From the NCBI GenBank assembly GCA_903813345.2, contig CAIIXF020000001.1:29689915-29749914 (forward strand): 60,000 nucleotides of DNA, in the 5' to 3' direction. This DNA comes from Owenia fusiformis. Its lineage: Eukaryota > Annelida > Polychaeta > Sabellida > Oweniidae. The notes beneath the pieces are model-generated. The model was not told where the DNA came from and ran no database searches. It saw only the letters and a program-made list of their open reading frames with translations. The position numbers and the translations under genes were made by a program. This document shows, one piece after another, positions 11,453 to 24,845 of the stretch. Every line of letters starts with the position of its first letter. Within the stretch, counting starts at the first letter, position 1.

Positions 11453-13467
11453 TTCATGCCATTCAAATTTTAGAGGAGTTTCCAAAATACTTCTGACATT
11501 AAAATAGTCAACTTCTTCATTCCAACAAAGATTAGTGAGTGATCTGGGTGGTTTTATAGGCCTTTATAGTTTATTCATAGCTTTTTGTTCACACAGTTGA
11601 TCTCAGGTTAATCCCCCTTGTCTTTCACTCTCTGTTTGGCCACCCATTATTCATGGGATCGTTTCTATCACCTTTGACTTCACTGATATTGATATCTAGT
11701 CTCATCATTAACAGGGTTTTGAGATATGGAATAGAGTATTTCAGCTACTTTTCAGTGTTTCCAATTTACCATGGTTTGTAGACCTTAGGAGGAGAGTAAA
11801 TCATTTTTACAGATTGTAAAGCAATGCATTACTTTTCATGGACCAAGGATGCATCCTTTTTACTCAAGATTTTCTCAAATATACTTATTTACTTTAATTA
11901 TCAACCTTCAACTAAAATCCTCCAGCTTCTAGCTTGACCCTAGATCACCAGACAAACATTTCTTTTATAAACAGTCTATTAAAACCTAGAGAACCTATTT
12001 GTACTTTAACAATCTGATCAAGGCCATGTTATTAAAAGGCAAATGAATAAATTCTGAGTGAAAAAAAGTAATTGTGAAAATTCACATATTGCACAAATAT
12101 ACTGAGTTTATATATAATAAAAGCATAAGGGTTTGGAGTGTCCTTGAGCTATTGATTTGTCTTTTAATGCTAAAGCTGTTGTCATTATCTCTTTCTTAAG
12201 AGATTAACCAGAGGCTCGCATTAAAGCTCTACCCTCTGTAGATGAAGCTCTCCAATTAAGAGATGGGAAATGAAATTCTTTACAAATGATATTTTGAAAG
12301 GCATTCTGAACAAAGAAAAGTAATTTTAGAAAAAATGTAATAATTAAAAAATATTGAGGTATTTTGTTTGCTGTGGTCTCCTCAAGCACTGTTGAGAGCT
12401 GTGGGCCGTGTGTTTCCTATCCATAATATGTACAAGTATTTTTTGTTTTTTGAAATTAAACAGATAATAGCTTGGAATTAACAAAAATACAGTGTATTGT
12501 AGCTTGTAAAAAATGTCATTAAATTCATATATTGGAGAGAAATGTTTTGAAATCATAATCATATACTAGTTTTATGATTAGTAGTGGTATTTTAAGAATA
12601 GGTGATATTTAATGTTTTGTCTGCAGATCAGCTGATGATCATCCATTCTCATTCATCCTCTATTGTTGCCATGTGTTACCAACCAACATCTTTGAAAATA
12701 TGATAAACCTATTTTTACAGGCAATATCAAGCTAGAAATACTGATGTATATGTGACTAATGGGTCATTATTATGACATCAAAGAGTCAATAAAATATATA
12801 TGTATGTGAAGTATTTCTTAAAAACCTTGAATAACATGGATTTTCTAGTATATGATAATATTTCATACTTCTTACATGGTTTAAATTGCAAGGGAACCTC
12901 AGTTTCATCCCTCATCGCCACAGTGTAGTGTAGCTTTATCTTACCCTTTGGTGTTTAGTTTTTATGCGCCTTTGTGAAAACATGTACTGGGAGTGTGTGC
13001 GACAGCCTTGGCGTGTGTTAGGTTCAATTTATTCAATAAACCAACGTTTTTTCTTTCTTTTGAAGCGTTTATGCCAATTTAAGTCCCAAACGACCTGGTT
13101 GCTTATTGAAGGAAGTATAATTTTTGTATTAAGTGGTGGGAAGTGTCTGATTAGGGCTAATTATTTTAACATTATTTCAGGATTCTATTATTGAACCAAT
13201 GGATATGGTAAAGCATTATTGACTTTCACTTAATTACATGAACTGCTGTTACCTACTATCAATATATTGTTTGAATAAAGAACAACAAATGGGGGCACTT
13301 CTTTTTTATTAAGGGCACCTTTTTATGCCAGAAAGGTTAAACCTGTTGACCATGCAATGTTTGTTTTATCAATAAAAGGCTGTATCCATGTAATGAAATC
13401 AAATTATTTTTTGAATAGAGTTAGAATAATGATAAATGCACTAATATGTAGTCAACAGTTGGAGATA
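11453..13467. other. Intergenic DNA, nothing recognised
   Basis: No gene, RNA or element boundary could be supported. Confidence 0.4.
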
Positions 13468-13504
13468 CAGTAAAACCTGTCTCATCTGAACACTACTGTG
13501 ATTG

Positions 13505-13585
13505 GCTAAAAGCGTTTGGACTGTGAGGTATTCACATTTCAAGGACGCTAAAGCGTTTGGACTGTGAGGTATTCACATTTCAAGG
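13505..13585 (+). repeat. 41-bp tandem duplication
   Basis: Two adjacent copies share AAGCGTTTGGACTGTGAGG and the following 16 bases exactly. The duplication lies inside the left part of the pogo-like element. Confidence 0.9.
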
Positions 13586-14101
13586 TTTTTGTATGTTTGG
13601 GAGTCAGGATTTTGGAAAAATATTAACACAATCCCAATAAATGTTTATAGTTCAATTGAACTCACACAAAATTCTGACCTACCAATATTTTTTTTATATT
13701 GTGATCTGATTTCAATTTAATAGAAATGATATGTTATGATTGACCCCTTTCAAATCTTTGGATATTATATATAGATCAGATTGCATTGATATGCATCAAC
13801 TTAATAATAACATTTTATACTTAACTAATGAAATGATCACATACTTTTTTTCAAACAAGTTTGTGATTATGTGATTCTGATCTACCTGAACGGTGATTTA
13901 AAAAATGCTTTGAGCTATTTTGTTGATTTGTGAAGTGTTCACATAAGACAGTTTTTTCTAATATGACTGCTCACTGTTCAAATTGAGAGATGATCCCATT
14001 TCAAGGTTGTTATTATAACATGGGAGTCAATGGTGGAAAAACAGGACCAGGAAAAATGTCAGATTGGGATAATTAAGGTGCTTGAATATACAGGTTTGAC
14101 T

Positions 14102-15124
14102 CACGCCCGGTGATCGTGAATATGGGACGGAGGGGGGGAGCAGGCAATTTCTGCTAGGAAATTCAACAAATCTGGAAGATTTATTTTTTTAAGAAAAAGT
14201 TTACTATTGAATTGCTAAATGGATAGGCGCACGGTATGGTAGAATATGTTAGGTTTTCTGGGATTTTTTCTGAAACGATACGCATCTAAGGTATGAGATC
14301 TATTAAAAAAGGCGCAAGGCCATCAACAGGGACAAATCAACGTTTTGGCTATAAATCAAGCAACAATGGACTGCACGACCTGTAATAAATACTTGTAAGT
14401 GATGTTATCATAACTAAATTAATGTCATTGCTGAATTTATAAAATAAGTTTCCAAACGTAAAATAAAAAATAATCGAAAATAATTAAAATGGGACGGAGG
14501 GGGGGAGGGGACGGAGGGGGGGAGTAATAATTCTATAAAGTGAAACAACTTCACATGAATTCTTGTATTTGAAAAATGAACTCATTAACTTAGTAAGAAA
14601 CTGGATGATATACCCCTGGAGACTGAAAAATGGGGACATTTGAAGTAAAAGGACTTAAAGTCGCGAAACATCTCTAATCATGTCTTATATACATATTGCT
14701 CCCCCCCCTCCGTCCCCTCCCCCCCCTCCGTCCCAAATTCATTATTTTCGATTATTTTTTATTTCACGTATGGAAACTTATTTTATAAATTCAGCAATGA
14801 CATTAATTTAGTTATGATAACATCACTTACAAGTATTTATTACAGGTCGTCCAGACCATTGTTGCTTGATTTATAGCCAAAAACGTTGATTTGTCCCTGT
14901 TGATGGCCTTGCGCCTTTTTTAATAGATCTCATACCTTAGATGTGTATCGTTTCAGAAAAAATCCCAGAAAACCTAACATATTCTACCATACCGTGCGCC
15001 TATCCATTTAGCAATTCAATAGTAAACTTTTCTAGAAAAAATAAATCTTCCAGATTTGTTGAATTTCCTAGCAGAAATTGCCTGCTCCCCCCCCTCCGTC
15101 CCATATTCACGATCACCGGGCGTG
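14102..15124. mobile_element. Large G-rich fold-back element
   Basis: Arms of about 425 bp (14102-14525 and 14698-15124) are near-perfect reverse complements around a 172-bp loop. Each end is CACGCCCGGTGATCGTGAAT. The 5-bp target duplication TGACT is at 14097-14101 and 15125-15129. GGGACGGAGGGGGGG tracts occur near the outer tip and, doubled, at the inner end of each arm. It has no coding frame of note. The family is not recognised. Confidence 0.85.
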
Positions 15125-15130
15125 TGACTG

Positions 15131-16250
15131 TGCATTAAAATGAAAGGAGGGGATCAAAATTACCGTCTCATTTGGTGGATACTTGGAGGCAACTATTTAA
15201 ATAAAGGAAGACAAATGATTTCCAATAAATGATCCTATTCACTGAAACACAGGAAGGTGGATGGATTTTTATTATTTTTCTTGTAAAATTACCCTGGATT
15301 CATCAACCTTAAATGACCCGATATTGGCAAACTATTTTAAGATATGTTTATACCACCTGTCAATGTTTTTATGTGAATTCTTCAATTGTTTCTTTGAAAA
15401 CATTGCATGTTCACCTTTTCTCTTTTTATTTTTTATTTATTTATCAACTGTTTTAATTGATTTGTTTTGCTAACAAACATGCCAGTGTAAACTTGTATAT
15501 TTACTTGATCTCAGTATATAAATGAAAATACATCGTATGTCCAAATTATCTAAGCAATGTTTACACGTCCTTGTTCAAAGACAGTAAGTTAATCACATCA
15601 AGTTTTGTTGAAAATCATTAAATTGAATTTGTTAAGCAACACCTGGTCGTAGCATTAAATAAAAGATGTCACATAATAACACAGAATAATGTATTTTTGT
15701 GTGCTTTGTATTGAATAATCTTTACAACTTCTGAAGTTTTTACTTAGTTTTATTATTAAGTAGACGACAGCTGGAATCAAATAAATTTTGTGCAGCAATC
15801 CAATATTTTATCGAAAAAAGGCTAAATTATGAGACAGAGTGGCGGTAATTACATTTTCTTGGTTTCCAGGTGAACTTTTACAGCCAGTGTGTCTTTTAGT
15901 AGAACTAATTTGCAGATCTGTAGACCTAAATGCTTATGAGCACTCGATAATGATTTCAGTAGATATAAGTACTTGAAGTATAGGAAAGAAATTCAAAGAA
16001 TAAGGAAAATTATTTGAGCTGTCCTTATGTAGCATATTGCTTAAAATGATCATTAACAAGGGTCTGTTTGGATCACTTTTATATTTGGTTCCATGATATG
16101 AAATCAATGCTAGACTTTTTATTATGTCATGTTTCGGTACAATTGGCAATTAAACAAAATATAAACCAGCCTTCACATATCTGATCTAGAATGGGAGCTT
16201 TGTGTACTGTTAGATGCCAGTGTACAAGCCTGCTTTGTAAAGGTTCCACA
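15131..16250. other. Intergenic DNA, nothing recognised
   Basis: Only short chance frames in AT-rich DNA were seen. Confidence 0.4.
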
Positions 16251-16431
16251 GGCGGATCTGGTCATAACTGGGCCTTATTTTTTGATTTTAGGCCAAATTT
16301 TGAAGAAAATGAGCCTCAAAATTTGGGCCCACTTTTTGGTTTTAGGGGCCCAAACTTTTTTTCCACGCAAGCGCGAACATTTTTTTCTCAGACCTGAAAT
16401 TTGGACCCCCTTGTTGGTTACCAGATCCGCC
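16251..16431 (+). mobile_element. Family B MITE with 11-bp inverted ends
   Basis: The ends are GGCGGATCTGG and CCAGATCCGCC, an exact 11-bp inverted repeat. The interior matches the copy at 9640-9880. No target duplication is evident. Confidence 0.7.
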
Positions 16432-19400
16432 AAACCAGATTGGGGTCTCTCAATGAGACATTGCTGATTCTATGCTGTTGTATGTGACTCGCCCATATAT
16501 ACTCTAAAGGTACTGATGGTTTAAAATAGTAAATTATATTAAGAAGTTGTGATATGCTGTGATATGTCATTGCAACATTTGACCGAGATCACTTTTCTGA
16601 ATGATTCTGTTCCTTGTTGTTCATAATCTCAAACAACAGTACATTATTTGCAGACAGAGAGTATAAATTGCCTTGCATTTTTCAAAAGTATCATTTATAG
16701 ATTAGAGGAATTAATAAATAATTGGAGCACAGTGCTAATGAGTGTTTTTAACAGAAGAATTTTAAATCAATGGTGCATGGTATAATAAACCTTGGCTAGA
16801 ACAATGTAGTTGTATGCTTTACTCGAGGCTGTGTTTACACCTTTTCAGAAATAGCAGATTTATTAGTTCTACATGATTGTATTTTTTTGTTGAACATTTT
16901 TATTCATTGTGTTCCATGAATAATAGTCACATTTACACATATTGTATTTTTAAGTGTGTTTTTGAAGCATTTTTTGTTGTTATGACATCATGGTTTTAAT
17001 GCCACCAATAAATGGTTAGAGTTTAGATATCATTTTTCATCATGATAAACCGATGACATCTCATTTCTTCTCAGCCAAGTTGAACTTTTTGGCAGTATGT
17101 CCTTTGCTTGAAATTGTACATATAGTTTGGCCAGTTAGGTCTAGAAGTTTCCACAAAATAAAAGTTTAAAGTTTTAAAAACTACCACCATTAAGTTGTTG
17201 AAATATCATATTTTGGGCACAAGTCTAAGATTTTGTAAAGAATTAACCTGAAAAGTTTGAATTGTCCACAACTTTAGAAATCACCCTGTGAGCCAAGTAA
17301 CCATGGTACTCTTTTATTCCATTATGTATTTGTATCATACAAAATTGGAAGCTGAATCAACAAAAAACAATCTTCCACAGACCAATGCATTAACACATAC
17401 CAGTATATGTACAATGTGGCATTGTTTTCCTGCCATAGTGTTTATTTGTATTGATGCCATTAAATAAAAGCATATGTCATAGAATTGCCATGCAGAATTG
17501 ATATATCATAGTTTATGCATTCAACTGAATTGTCAGTTTCATGCAAAAGGACAATAACAGGAATCAGCTGGTTTGAGGTTTAAGGTAGATGTGCATGATG
17601 AGAATTTCCATATAGTTTTCAATGATTATTAATGAATGAGATGGATAATGTTTTTCATATTTTAATGTTGATATTTAAAGATTGTGGAAGAAATAGTTCA
17701 AAATGAAAATATTGGAATTTGATAGAATTGAAATGACAATTTGCCAAATATTCCAATCGTTATTGTGAATATGTGGAATTACCTTAAGGAAATTAATATT
17801 ATCAGAAAATATTGAGTATCAAATGAAGAAAATCAGAAATCAGAAATATAAGGATATTGTTGACTCTTTACTTATGTTATTTTGTTTTGTTGGTGCTTAC
17901 CTTCATATTCTTGTTCTATTTGTTTTGTTCCTTATGTCACTCAAAGTTGATTATATGTTTAATATCCTGGCAAAGGCCAAATCTTAGGAGGGTTGGAAGT
18001 GAAAACACAAACAAATTAAAAAAACTTTATTTATTGTATTTCTCTTAGGATTTTAAATAATTCAGTGATAAAATATTATTACAAATACAAAGAGAGTAAT
18101 TTTTGGTAACATACCTGTTGAGTTCAATTGAACGTTTTAATGCAGACAATACTGAAGCTGAAATACACATAGTACAGGTTTTCAATTTGGGAATTCTTTT
18201 TACGATACTTTGATCTAAGATTATACAATTTTAAAGTTTCTCTTGTCATTTGGATTCATTACAAGTTTATATATTAGCACTTTAAATTTTTTGTTCTTTT
18301 CTGAAAATTTGTTTAAATCATAGAAGGAAGATGACGTTAAACATTAATTAAACTTTGCATTGCCTTATATTAAATTGAATTTCTCAATTAATTTATGTCC
18401 CTAATGAACTATTTCAGAGAAATTGACTTTCTTTTTTTAACCTCTCATCCTCTTTATATACAGTACTTCTTCAATGACTTAAAAATACAAATACAGTATG
18501 CTACATGCAAAAGGTCGTACTTCAATAATTACAAGACTTTCCATTTCATCATTCATTTAGATCTATGAAGCAGCAAATAGCGAAGCCATTGACTCATTAT
18601 TCATCCACACATTTTGTACAAAAACTCTTCTTTTTTAATCGGCACCTGCCTGGTGCAAAATCATTAGTCATCTCCATCTTTTCTCTGTCAAAACTCCGCC
18701 AAATTGTTCGTTTCTCGGCTATAAACTGTCATGTGGAAGAAGTGATCTGAATTGATTTCTTTGAGGCTATATAAGTGTCATTCGTCACTGGAGGCTCGTG
18801 GCTTTTGCTTGTAGTCTTTAGTTGGTTAATGTCATCTTTAAATGGGTTAATGCATGTCTAGGATTCTTCTCCGATGCTACAAATATCAATTACTCAGTAT
18901 ATGTCTAGGTCCCGACTTCCACACCTTTGGCTGAATATTCCTATGAATTGCCTCATGGATTTATTATCTTTTCTTAAACCATTCTGATTAGTTTCAACTA
19001 TTTTCAAGCAACATCAAATGTCAATCAAACCTTGGTGATGTTAATACATAGTACATTGAAATAAAAAATAAACAATTTGTTTTAATTCACCTTACATTAT
19101 TATTAAAGATATAAACAATATCGGTTTTTATCATAGGAAAGATATTAGCCTGGGGTAGTTTGCTGAGAGCTCCTTATAACAATAGGTACAAGTCAAAACA
19201 TGAGAAATAATGTGACCTTTTTGCTTATTTCAATTGTAAATACCAGTTCATCGACAGAACAGATAAATCACAAGTAAAGAATTCACACCTATCAAACATT
19301 AAAACTTCACAGTCCGTTTCATATTTTAATAACATTTATAGAAGTGTTTTCAGAAAAAGTTCAAACATTTTGGAAAAAGAAATGGTTGTTAATTGAATAC

Positions 19401-19451
19401 TTTTATGTGATTCTGAAAATCATGGATGAATACATGTATTCTGAATCCCAG
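16432..19451. other. Intergenic DNA, nothing recognised
   Basis: A 3-kb AT-rich stretch with no supportable feature. Short frames near 17857 and 18565 look like noise. Confidence 0.4.
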
Positions 19452-19453
19452 TA

Positions 19454-19626
19454 CAGTAAAACCTGTCTTAGTGAACACCTCTCTAGTTAACACCTAAGTT
19501 TAGTAAACACCAGTTAAAGAAACATTCTACATTGACTTCTGTATAATCCCCTCTGTAATTAACACCTACCTACAATGAACACCTTTTTGTGGCTCCATAG
19601 GTGTTCACCATATACAGGTGTTACTG
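19454..19626. mobile_element. Tigger/pogo-like MITE
   Basis: A 173-bp element flanked by TA on both sides (19452-19453 and 19627-19628). The left end CAGTAAAACCTGTCTTAGTG pairs imperfectly with the right end, whose reverse complement is CAGTAACACCTGTATATGG. Several internal GAACACCT/AACACCTA motifs are present. Confidence 0.75.
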
Positions 19627-19689
19627 TACATGTATATATTATTCTCAGTATCCTTCGTTTGCATTGCAGTATGCATTCGTTTGACTTCA

Positions 19690-20060
19690 CTTCTTAAAAG
19701 AGAGCTTCGTCTTCACTCTTTCAAACTAAAATAAACCTTTGAACTCACCGCGCCAATCAGTGTTCGTCGGCCAAATTTGACCGACGTTCTATATATGGTC
19801 ATTTCTTCTGACATCATCGTTGAGCCCGGAATTGACCAATGACATGCGCATATTTAATTAGAACGCATTTGGCGTATGTTTCTTCAAGCTCGCTAATTAG
19901 TGGAAGAAAGGTCAGCGCGTAGGTCAGAAGTGATTTATTACCCAAACTGTCACCGGTTCCCGTCGTGGGGGCAGGGCTACTAAACTGTAATATGGTCTCT
20001 ACTAGGCAGAGTGTTGTTTAACTAGACTCTGCACGCAGGGTATAATCTCAGTAAAATGAA
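19690..20060. promoter_or_regulatory. CpG- and CCAAT-rich block upstream of MYC
   Basis: This block stands out for its CpGs. It contains GCCAATCAG and GACCAATGACATGCGCAT, a near-perfect palindrome CGTCGG...CCGACG centred on CAAATTTG (19765-19786), and a hairpin GCAGAGT...ACTCTGC (20006-20032). It could be an enhancer or an unannotated promoter about 9.5 kb upstream of MYC exon 1. The function is inference. Confidence 0.3.
19693..19711 (-). repeat. Short dispersed repeat D, copy 1
   Basis: On the minus strand GACGAAGCTCTCTTTTAAG matches copies at about 47697, 48524 and 50561. Confidence 0.5.
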
Positions 20061-20474
20061 ATAGATTTTCACAGGTGAATTAAATGAGAGCATCTACAGT
20101 AATTCTAAAAACAAGTACACTATACAGTTGTCTATTCTTTAGGCCATTGTTGAACCAGTTCTTGTTTTATTGCCTTTTAAGATTAGGTCCTGTCTCTGAA
20201 GTCGGATAGCATCACCATGTGGTATATAAATTACGTTTTTTTCTTATTCATGTGATTTAAATACATTTTCTTGAACTGAATAGAAATACGATTGGAGATT
20301 TATTTACTTGTTTTATATTATTGGACATTTATCAGGAGAAATGTATAACTATTAGTTCATATTTAAATAAACATCATGAAGTTGACATAAAGGTATTATG
20401 ATGTATGTTTATATAAATATGCAACAAATTGAAAATGCACTTGGCTCATAATATGTGTGTTAATATGACCCAAG

Positions 20475-20634
20475 TCAGGCCTGTTACCAAAAATTCTTTC
20501 AAAATAATGCAGTTTTTCACCATTCTGAGCCCTTTTCCTGTGATTTTGCGCCAAAGTTGTCAAAAGCGATCCACCTTGGAAATTTTTGAAAAGTGAGCCC
20601 CCCTTTGCAAAAGCTGGCTATGGGCCTACAAGTG
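20475..20634 (+). repeat. Dispersed repeat family A, copy
   Basis: It runs from AGGCCTGTTACC to CTGGCTATGGGCCTAC. Its reverse complement aligns along most of its length with 22488-22690, for example through CAGAATGGTGAAAAACT. Confidence 0.65.
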
Positions 20635-22487
20635 CATTTTCAATTATTGCATGACTGTATTCTGATTTATCAGTCTCTTTTTTTTTATCTAAATCCTGCT
20701 GCTGATAATGTTAAAATATTGTACAATCAATGATTAAGAAGAAAATCTCAACTACAAAACTGTGCATCAAATTTTCAGATTTCTTCTGACAATCCTTCCA
20801 CTCAAATGGAGTAAATGGTCTGCTCATTATTCCAGAATTTAAAATATATTAGCTATCATGTCATGTTAATAAGATAATGTTTGATTTATAATGTTTTCTG
20901 AGAAAACACTTTGTAAATGAATGGTAAGCTTCCTGTGCTTGATAATTAGATGCTAGTAACATCCTTCTTCAAAGGACTTCATTTATGCTAATATTCATAT
21001 TTTATATGTTATGGTGGCACTATTATCTATAATGCAAAATGTGTGTGTCAAAAAAAATTATTTCATTCCCCCAATTTTTTTTGGGGGGGGGACTTAAGAT
21101 TGATATTGCTGTACACCTTTTACATGTACACATGGTCACCTCCCTCCTCGCCTCTACAACGTTAATATGTCAATCTCCGCCTTGAGAACATATATCAGGT
21201 GTGTACCTCAGTTTACATGTAAATTTGATCCAGCATCTACAATAATATCTTGATTGAAACTGAAAGCCCCAATTTTGTATAGTCAATTGAAGTTTTAATG
21301 GGTCGGCTATTGTTTGTAATAATGTGCCGAATTAATATTGTTATTGTTGTGGTGTTTCAGGGTGAGTGAGTCTGCTATGCAGTTGTAAAAGACATGAGAT
21401 CTCAGGGTGGCTAACCATACATTATGAGTGAGACACTGGAGTGCAACCCACGCTATCATGACCCTTGTACCCCGCCTTGACCATAGTGTCATATAGCCTC
21501 AAACCCTGGGAACTGGCTGCACAACCAATGAGGATTGTGTCGGAGGAATGTGTTGGGTGATATCGAGCTTTTGACAATCACTGGTGGAACATTGTAGGAT
21601 TATGTTCATAATGTGAGCAGAACAATCAGTCTGTATATTGTCCCACAGAATTTTGACAATCATTGGAGATTGTGTCAGGACACTCACCAGGGATTAGGCC
21701 ATTAAATTAAATTATGACTGGAAAAGCCAATTTGCTTCTGTCTACAGCTATACAAACACTAGACCCAGAGACATATAAATGAATGAATGTTTTTATATCT
21801 CTGCTGTAGCTAGGTCACAATGTTGATTATAAGAGAGATAATTGATAATTCATATACATGTACAAACATTATGAAAGATTGTGTCTTTATACCATATTTT
21901 TATGAAAGATTGTTGCACAATCACTTTTGGACTGAATATATTCTAGTCTTTCATTAAATGGCTTCTTTCATAAATCAAAGTGTGAATTGCTCCCAGGGTG
22001 TTTAGTAGGATTATAGTAAATACACATGTATGTAGAGTATATAGTTGTTTGTAAACCAAATGTATGTAATTATAAATGCTGTGTACTATCCATTAGGGAA
22101 GGCAATGCAAATACAAAGCATGGACACCAGAGATAATGTACATGTACATGTAGTTCACATGAATAAAAAATAAGCTCAGAATATTGTATTGATGATTCAA
22201 AAGCTCTTGGTATATCTTCATATTCTCAGTAGCTCATTAAGGTCAATCAGGAACATTATTATATAGAGAACACCTTCATATGCTTATTAGCTCAACTGGC
22301 AGATACAAAATGTTCACAGGTAGATTGGAGTACTTCTATCACAGGAGTACTTCAATACTGTAAATGGACCTCCGTGTATTCTGTTTGCATTTTGGTTTCC
22401 TATTTGTTATCCAGCAAAGAAGACACTTTAAACTTAACAAACATTTGTGAATGACACTTCAGGAGTACATTAAATGAATAATGACAC
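20635..22487. other. Intergenic DNA, nothing certain
   Basis: Two adjacent minus-strand frames (21307-21492 and 21499-21687) are not recognisable proteins. The underlying DNA repeats TTTTGACAATCA and GATTGTGTC phrases, so a decayed repeat is more likely than a gene. A T-run/G-run lies at about 21075-21092. Confidence 0.35.
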
Positions 22488-22690
22488 CCAGACCCATAGC
22501 CAGCTTTTGCCAAGGAGGGTTCCAAAGAGGGTTCACTTTTCAAAAAATTCTCTGGGGGTTTACTGAGACAAAGGCCCAAATCACGGGAAAAATGCTTAGA
22601 ATGGTGAAAAACTACATGGTTTTGAAAGATTTTTTTGGCCAGGGGGAGGAGTTGGCCCAATCCCCCTTCCCCAAGAAGAAGAAACTTTAC
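22488..22690 (-). repeat. Dispersed repeat family A, inverted copy
   Basis: It begins CCCATAGCCAGCTTTTGCCA, the reverse complement of the right end of the 20475-20634 copy, and follows it to about the left end. The overlapping frames on both strands are repeat artefacts. Confidence 0.65.
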
Positions 22691-24845
22691 CAATCCCTCT
22701 TTCGATGAATGTACAACATTGATATTTCAGGCTGTAATATTTCCTGTGAAATATACAAGTTTAGGGTATTCAGCATATGACAGTACTGCAGTATTATCAT
22801 TGAAATCAGTCAAAATGATCACAAAATGTGATTTATTGCCGACAGTATTCTGACAGGGTTTCTATTTTCTACCTCATTTAGAAGCACATAAAATTCTTGT
22901 TTTCTTCATTAAGACTATCTGTCTGTTTTTTCCTCAAGTCACCTTGGGCATGTTCTGAGACTAGATTATTTTAATTGAGCTTGCAACCCGCCTCCTTTTA
23001 TCATTTGTAAATTGTAAAGAAAATCCATGTGACAATACTACAAAACCTGGGCATAAACCTTTTAGTCTAATTTCTTTTTTGCTAAAACAAAAAAAGTGAT
23101 ATGCCAATTTGAAACTTTTTATTATCACTGATAATATAACATGTTGTCATCTTGAAGCCTTGCCTTTTATTTTTTATGCTGCATTTGTTCATCAAATGAA
23201 AAAGAGTTTGCTCAATAAGCCTTCATTGATAGGAAATATCAATGCCTTATTTATAGCCTAGATGCTGTTTATAGCTTGACCAGGCCTGACTCCAGGGCTC
23301 CAGGAACAATGGATGAGCTATTTTATAATCTGGACAATGGATTATCTCCTTAAAACATGGCAGTGTGATTGCCCATATAGATGGGGAAATCTTTAGTATA
23401 TAATAAAATGCCAATTAAAAATGGATTATGTCCATTCTTGATCTTCCGACTTGAAGCATAATAGGCCCCTATGACATATATAAAGGAATCAGATGGATAG
23501 GGGATTGACATTGGTTTATTGGCAACTGTTGACCTCCTCATTGATTCTACAAAGCAAATAAATGCAAAAATAAAAAGACATTTTATTTAGACAATTATAT
23601 TTCTCCATTTCTTCAAAATTAACCATTCTTGCACAAAGTGCCTGTACTTTCCCCCATATCTACAGTATTTCAAGGAAGGAATTGAGTTGAGGTGTAGGGG
23701 AAGGGTGGGGTTTCATTGAGGGCCTGAAACAACCAAGACAAGACAAGGCCATAATAGGGATTTGCTAGTTCTGCCTCTGCTTTGAGGATTCAATATGGGA
23801 AATATGACACTGGATTTACTGAAGAAAGGTATATAAACCATGCTCATATGACTATGATGACAACTGTGAAATTGGTTTCAATGTTTGTAATTATGAACCA
23901 CCCTCATTGTGCCTCATAAATATCTTTTGAGGTGTTTCTTTGATATATAGCTGCTTTATCACCATGGTGATGTATGTTTTAAAACAAATGTTTGTGAGAG
24001 GGGAACATATTTAAATATGAACACGACTATGTCAGTCATTTTCAGACATATTATGTTTATTTATTGCATTTATTTTCATTATCGATTTTTAATTGAATTT
24101 TGACATACATGTATATATTATAGAAAACATCCATTTAATAAAAGATGATTATTATTATATAATCAACTCAAGCTACAAATATACCAAGCCTTGGAAAATA
24201 AAGCAACATAACTTAACCTACATATTTCTTCAAGTCAGTGCAAAAATAAAACATCAGCTATGGATCATCAGAAATAGACGCAAAAGTTGAACTTTGTATT
24301 TAGGGTACAAGAGTTCAATGTAAGGTACTACCTGCATGGTTGCTCTCTACTAATTTCACCATTTACCTGTGTATTTGAATGCCACCATGAAAAAACCTAT
24401 TTGGACGTCATGACCCAGCGTATGCAAAACAAAAGACTCAATTCCTGTGGAATGTTTACAAAAGAAATTAATGCCAGCTTGAAAACAAATCAAAAATGAA
24501 GTACAATTTATATTTTAATGGTCTTGTTATAGAGGATGCAGTTTTTTGGCAGGGTGATTATCTGATTATAATTAGACAAAATAACAAAAGTTTTCCAGAA
24601 ACAAAAGAAATAGAATATTGTGTTATCAATCTAGCTGTGAGTGTGTCCACATCATGTATCTAGATTCAACTGACACTAGCATGGGTGGCATGTGACACCC
24701 AAGCTAGACTAAAGATACAGATCTTTAATTTTATGCATATTTCGGGTAATTAAAGATTGCATCTCTGGCAATATGTAAAGCCATATGATTACAAGTATCT
24801 CTGCTATTACAGGTATATGGCCATATTCTAATTTAAAACACACAA
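22691..24845. other. Intergenic DNA, nothing recognised
   Basis: No supportable gene or element was seen. Confidence 0.4.

Larger units (their letters stand above)
13468..15130. mobile_element. pogo/Tigger-like MITE split by a fold-back insertion
   Basis: The left end is CAGTAAAACCTGTCTC after a TA (13466-13467). The right end, read in reverse complement, is CAGTCAAACCTGTATATTC. This is the CAGT-start inverted repeat of the pogo/Tigger group of Tc1/mariner elements. The right inverted repeat is interrupted at TGACT by the 1-kb element at 14102-15124; without it the host element is about 635 bp. The base pair after the right end is TG rather than the expected TA. No transposase frame was seen. 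Confidence 0.55.

Noticed and set aside
14941-15138. 65-codon frame in the right arm of the fold-back element
   Set aside because: The palindromic partner arm does not preserve it and it runs through G/C tracts.
21307-21687. Two adjacent minus-strand frames as a broken gene
   Set aside because: No recognisable domain, and the DNA shows internal repeated phrases more typical of a decayed repeat.
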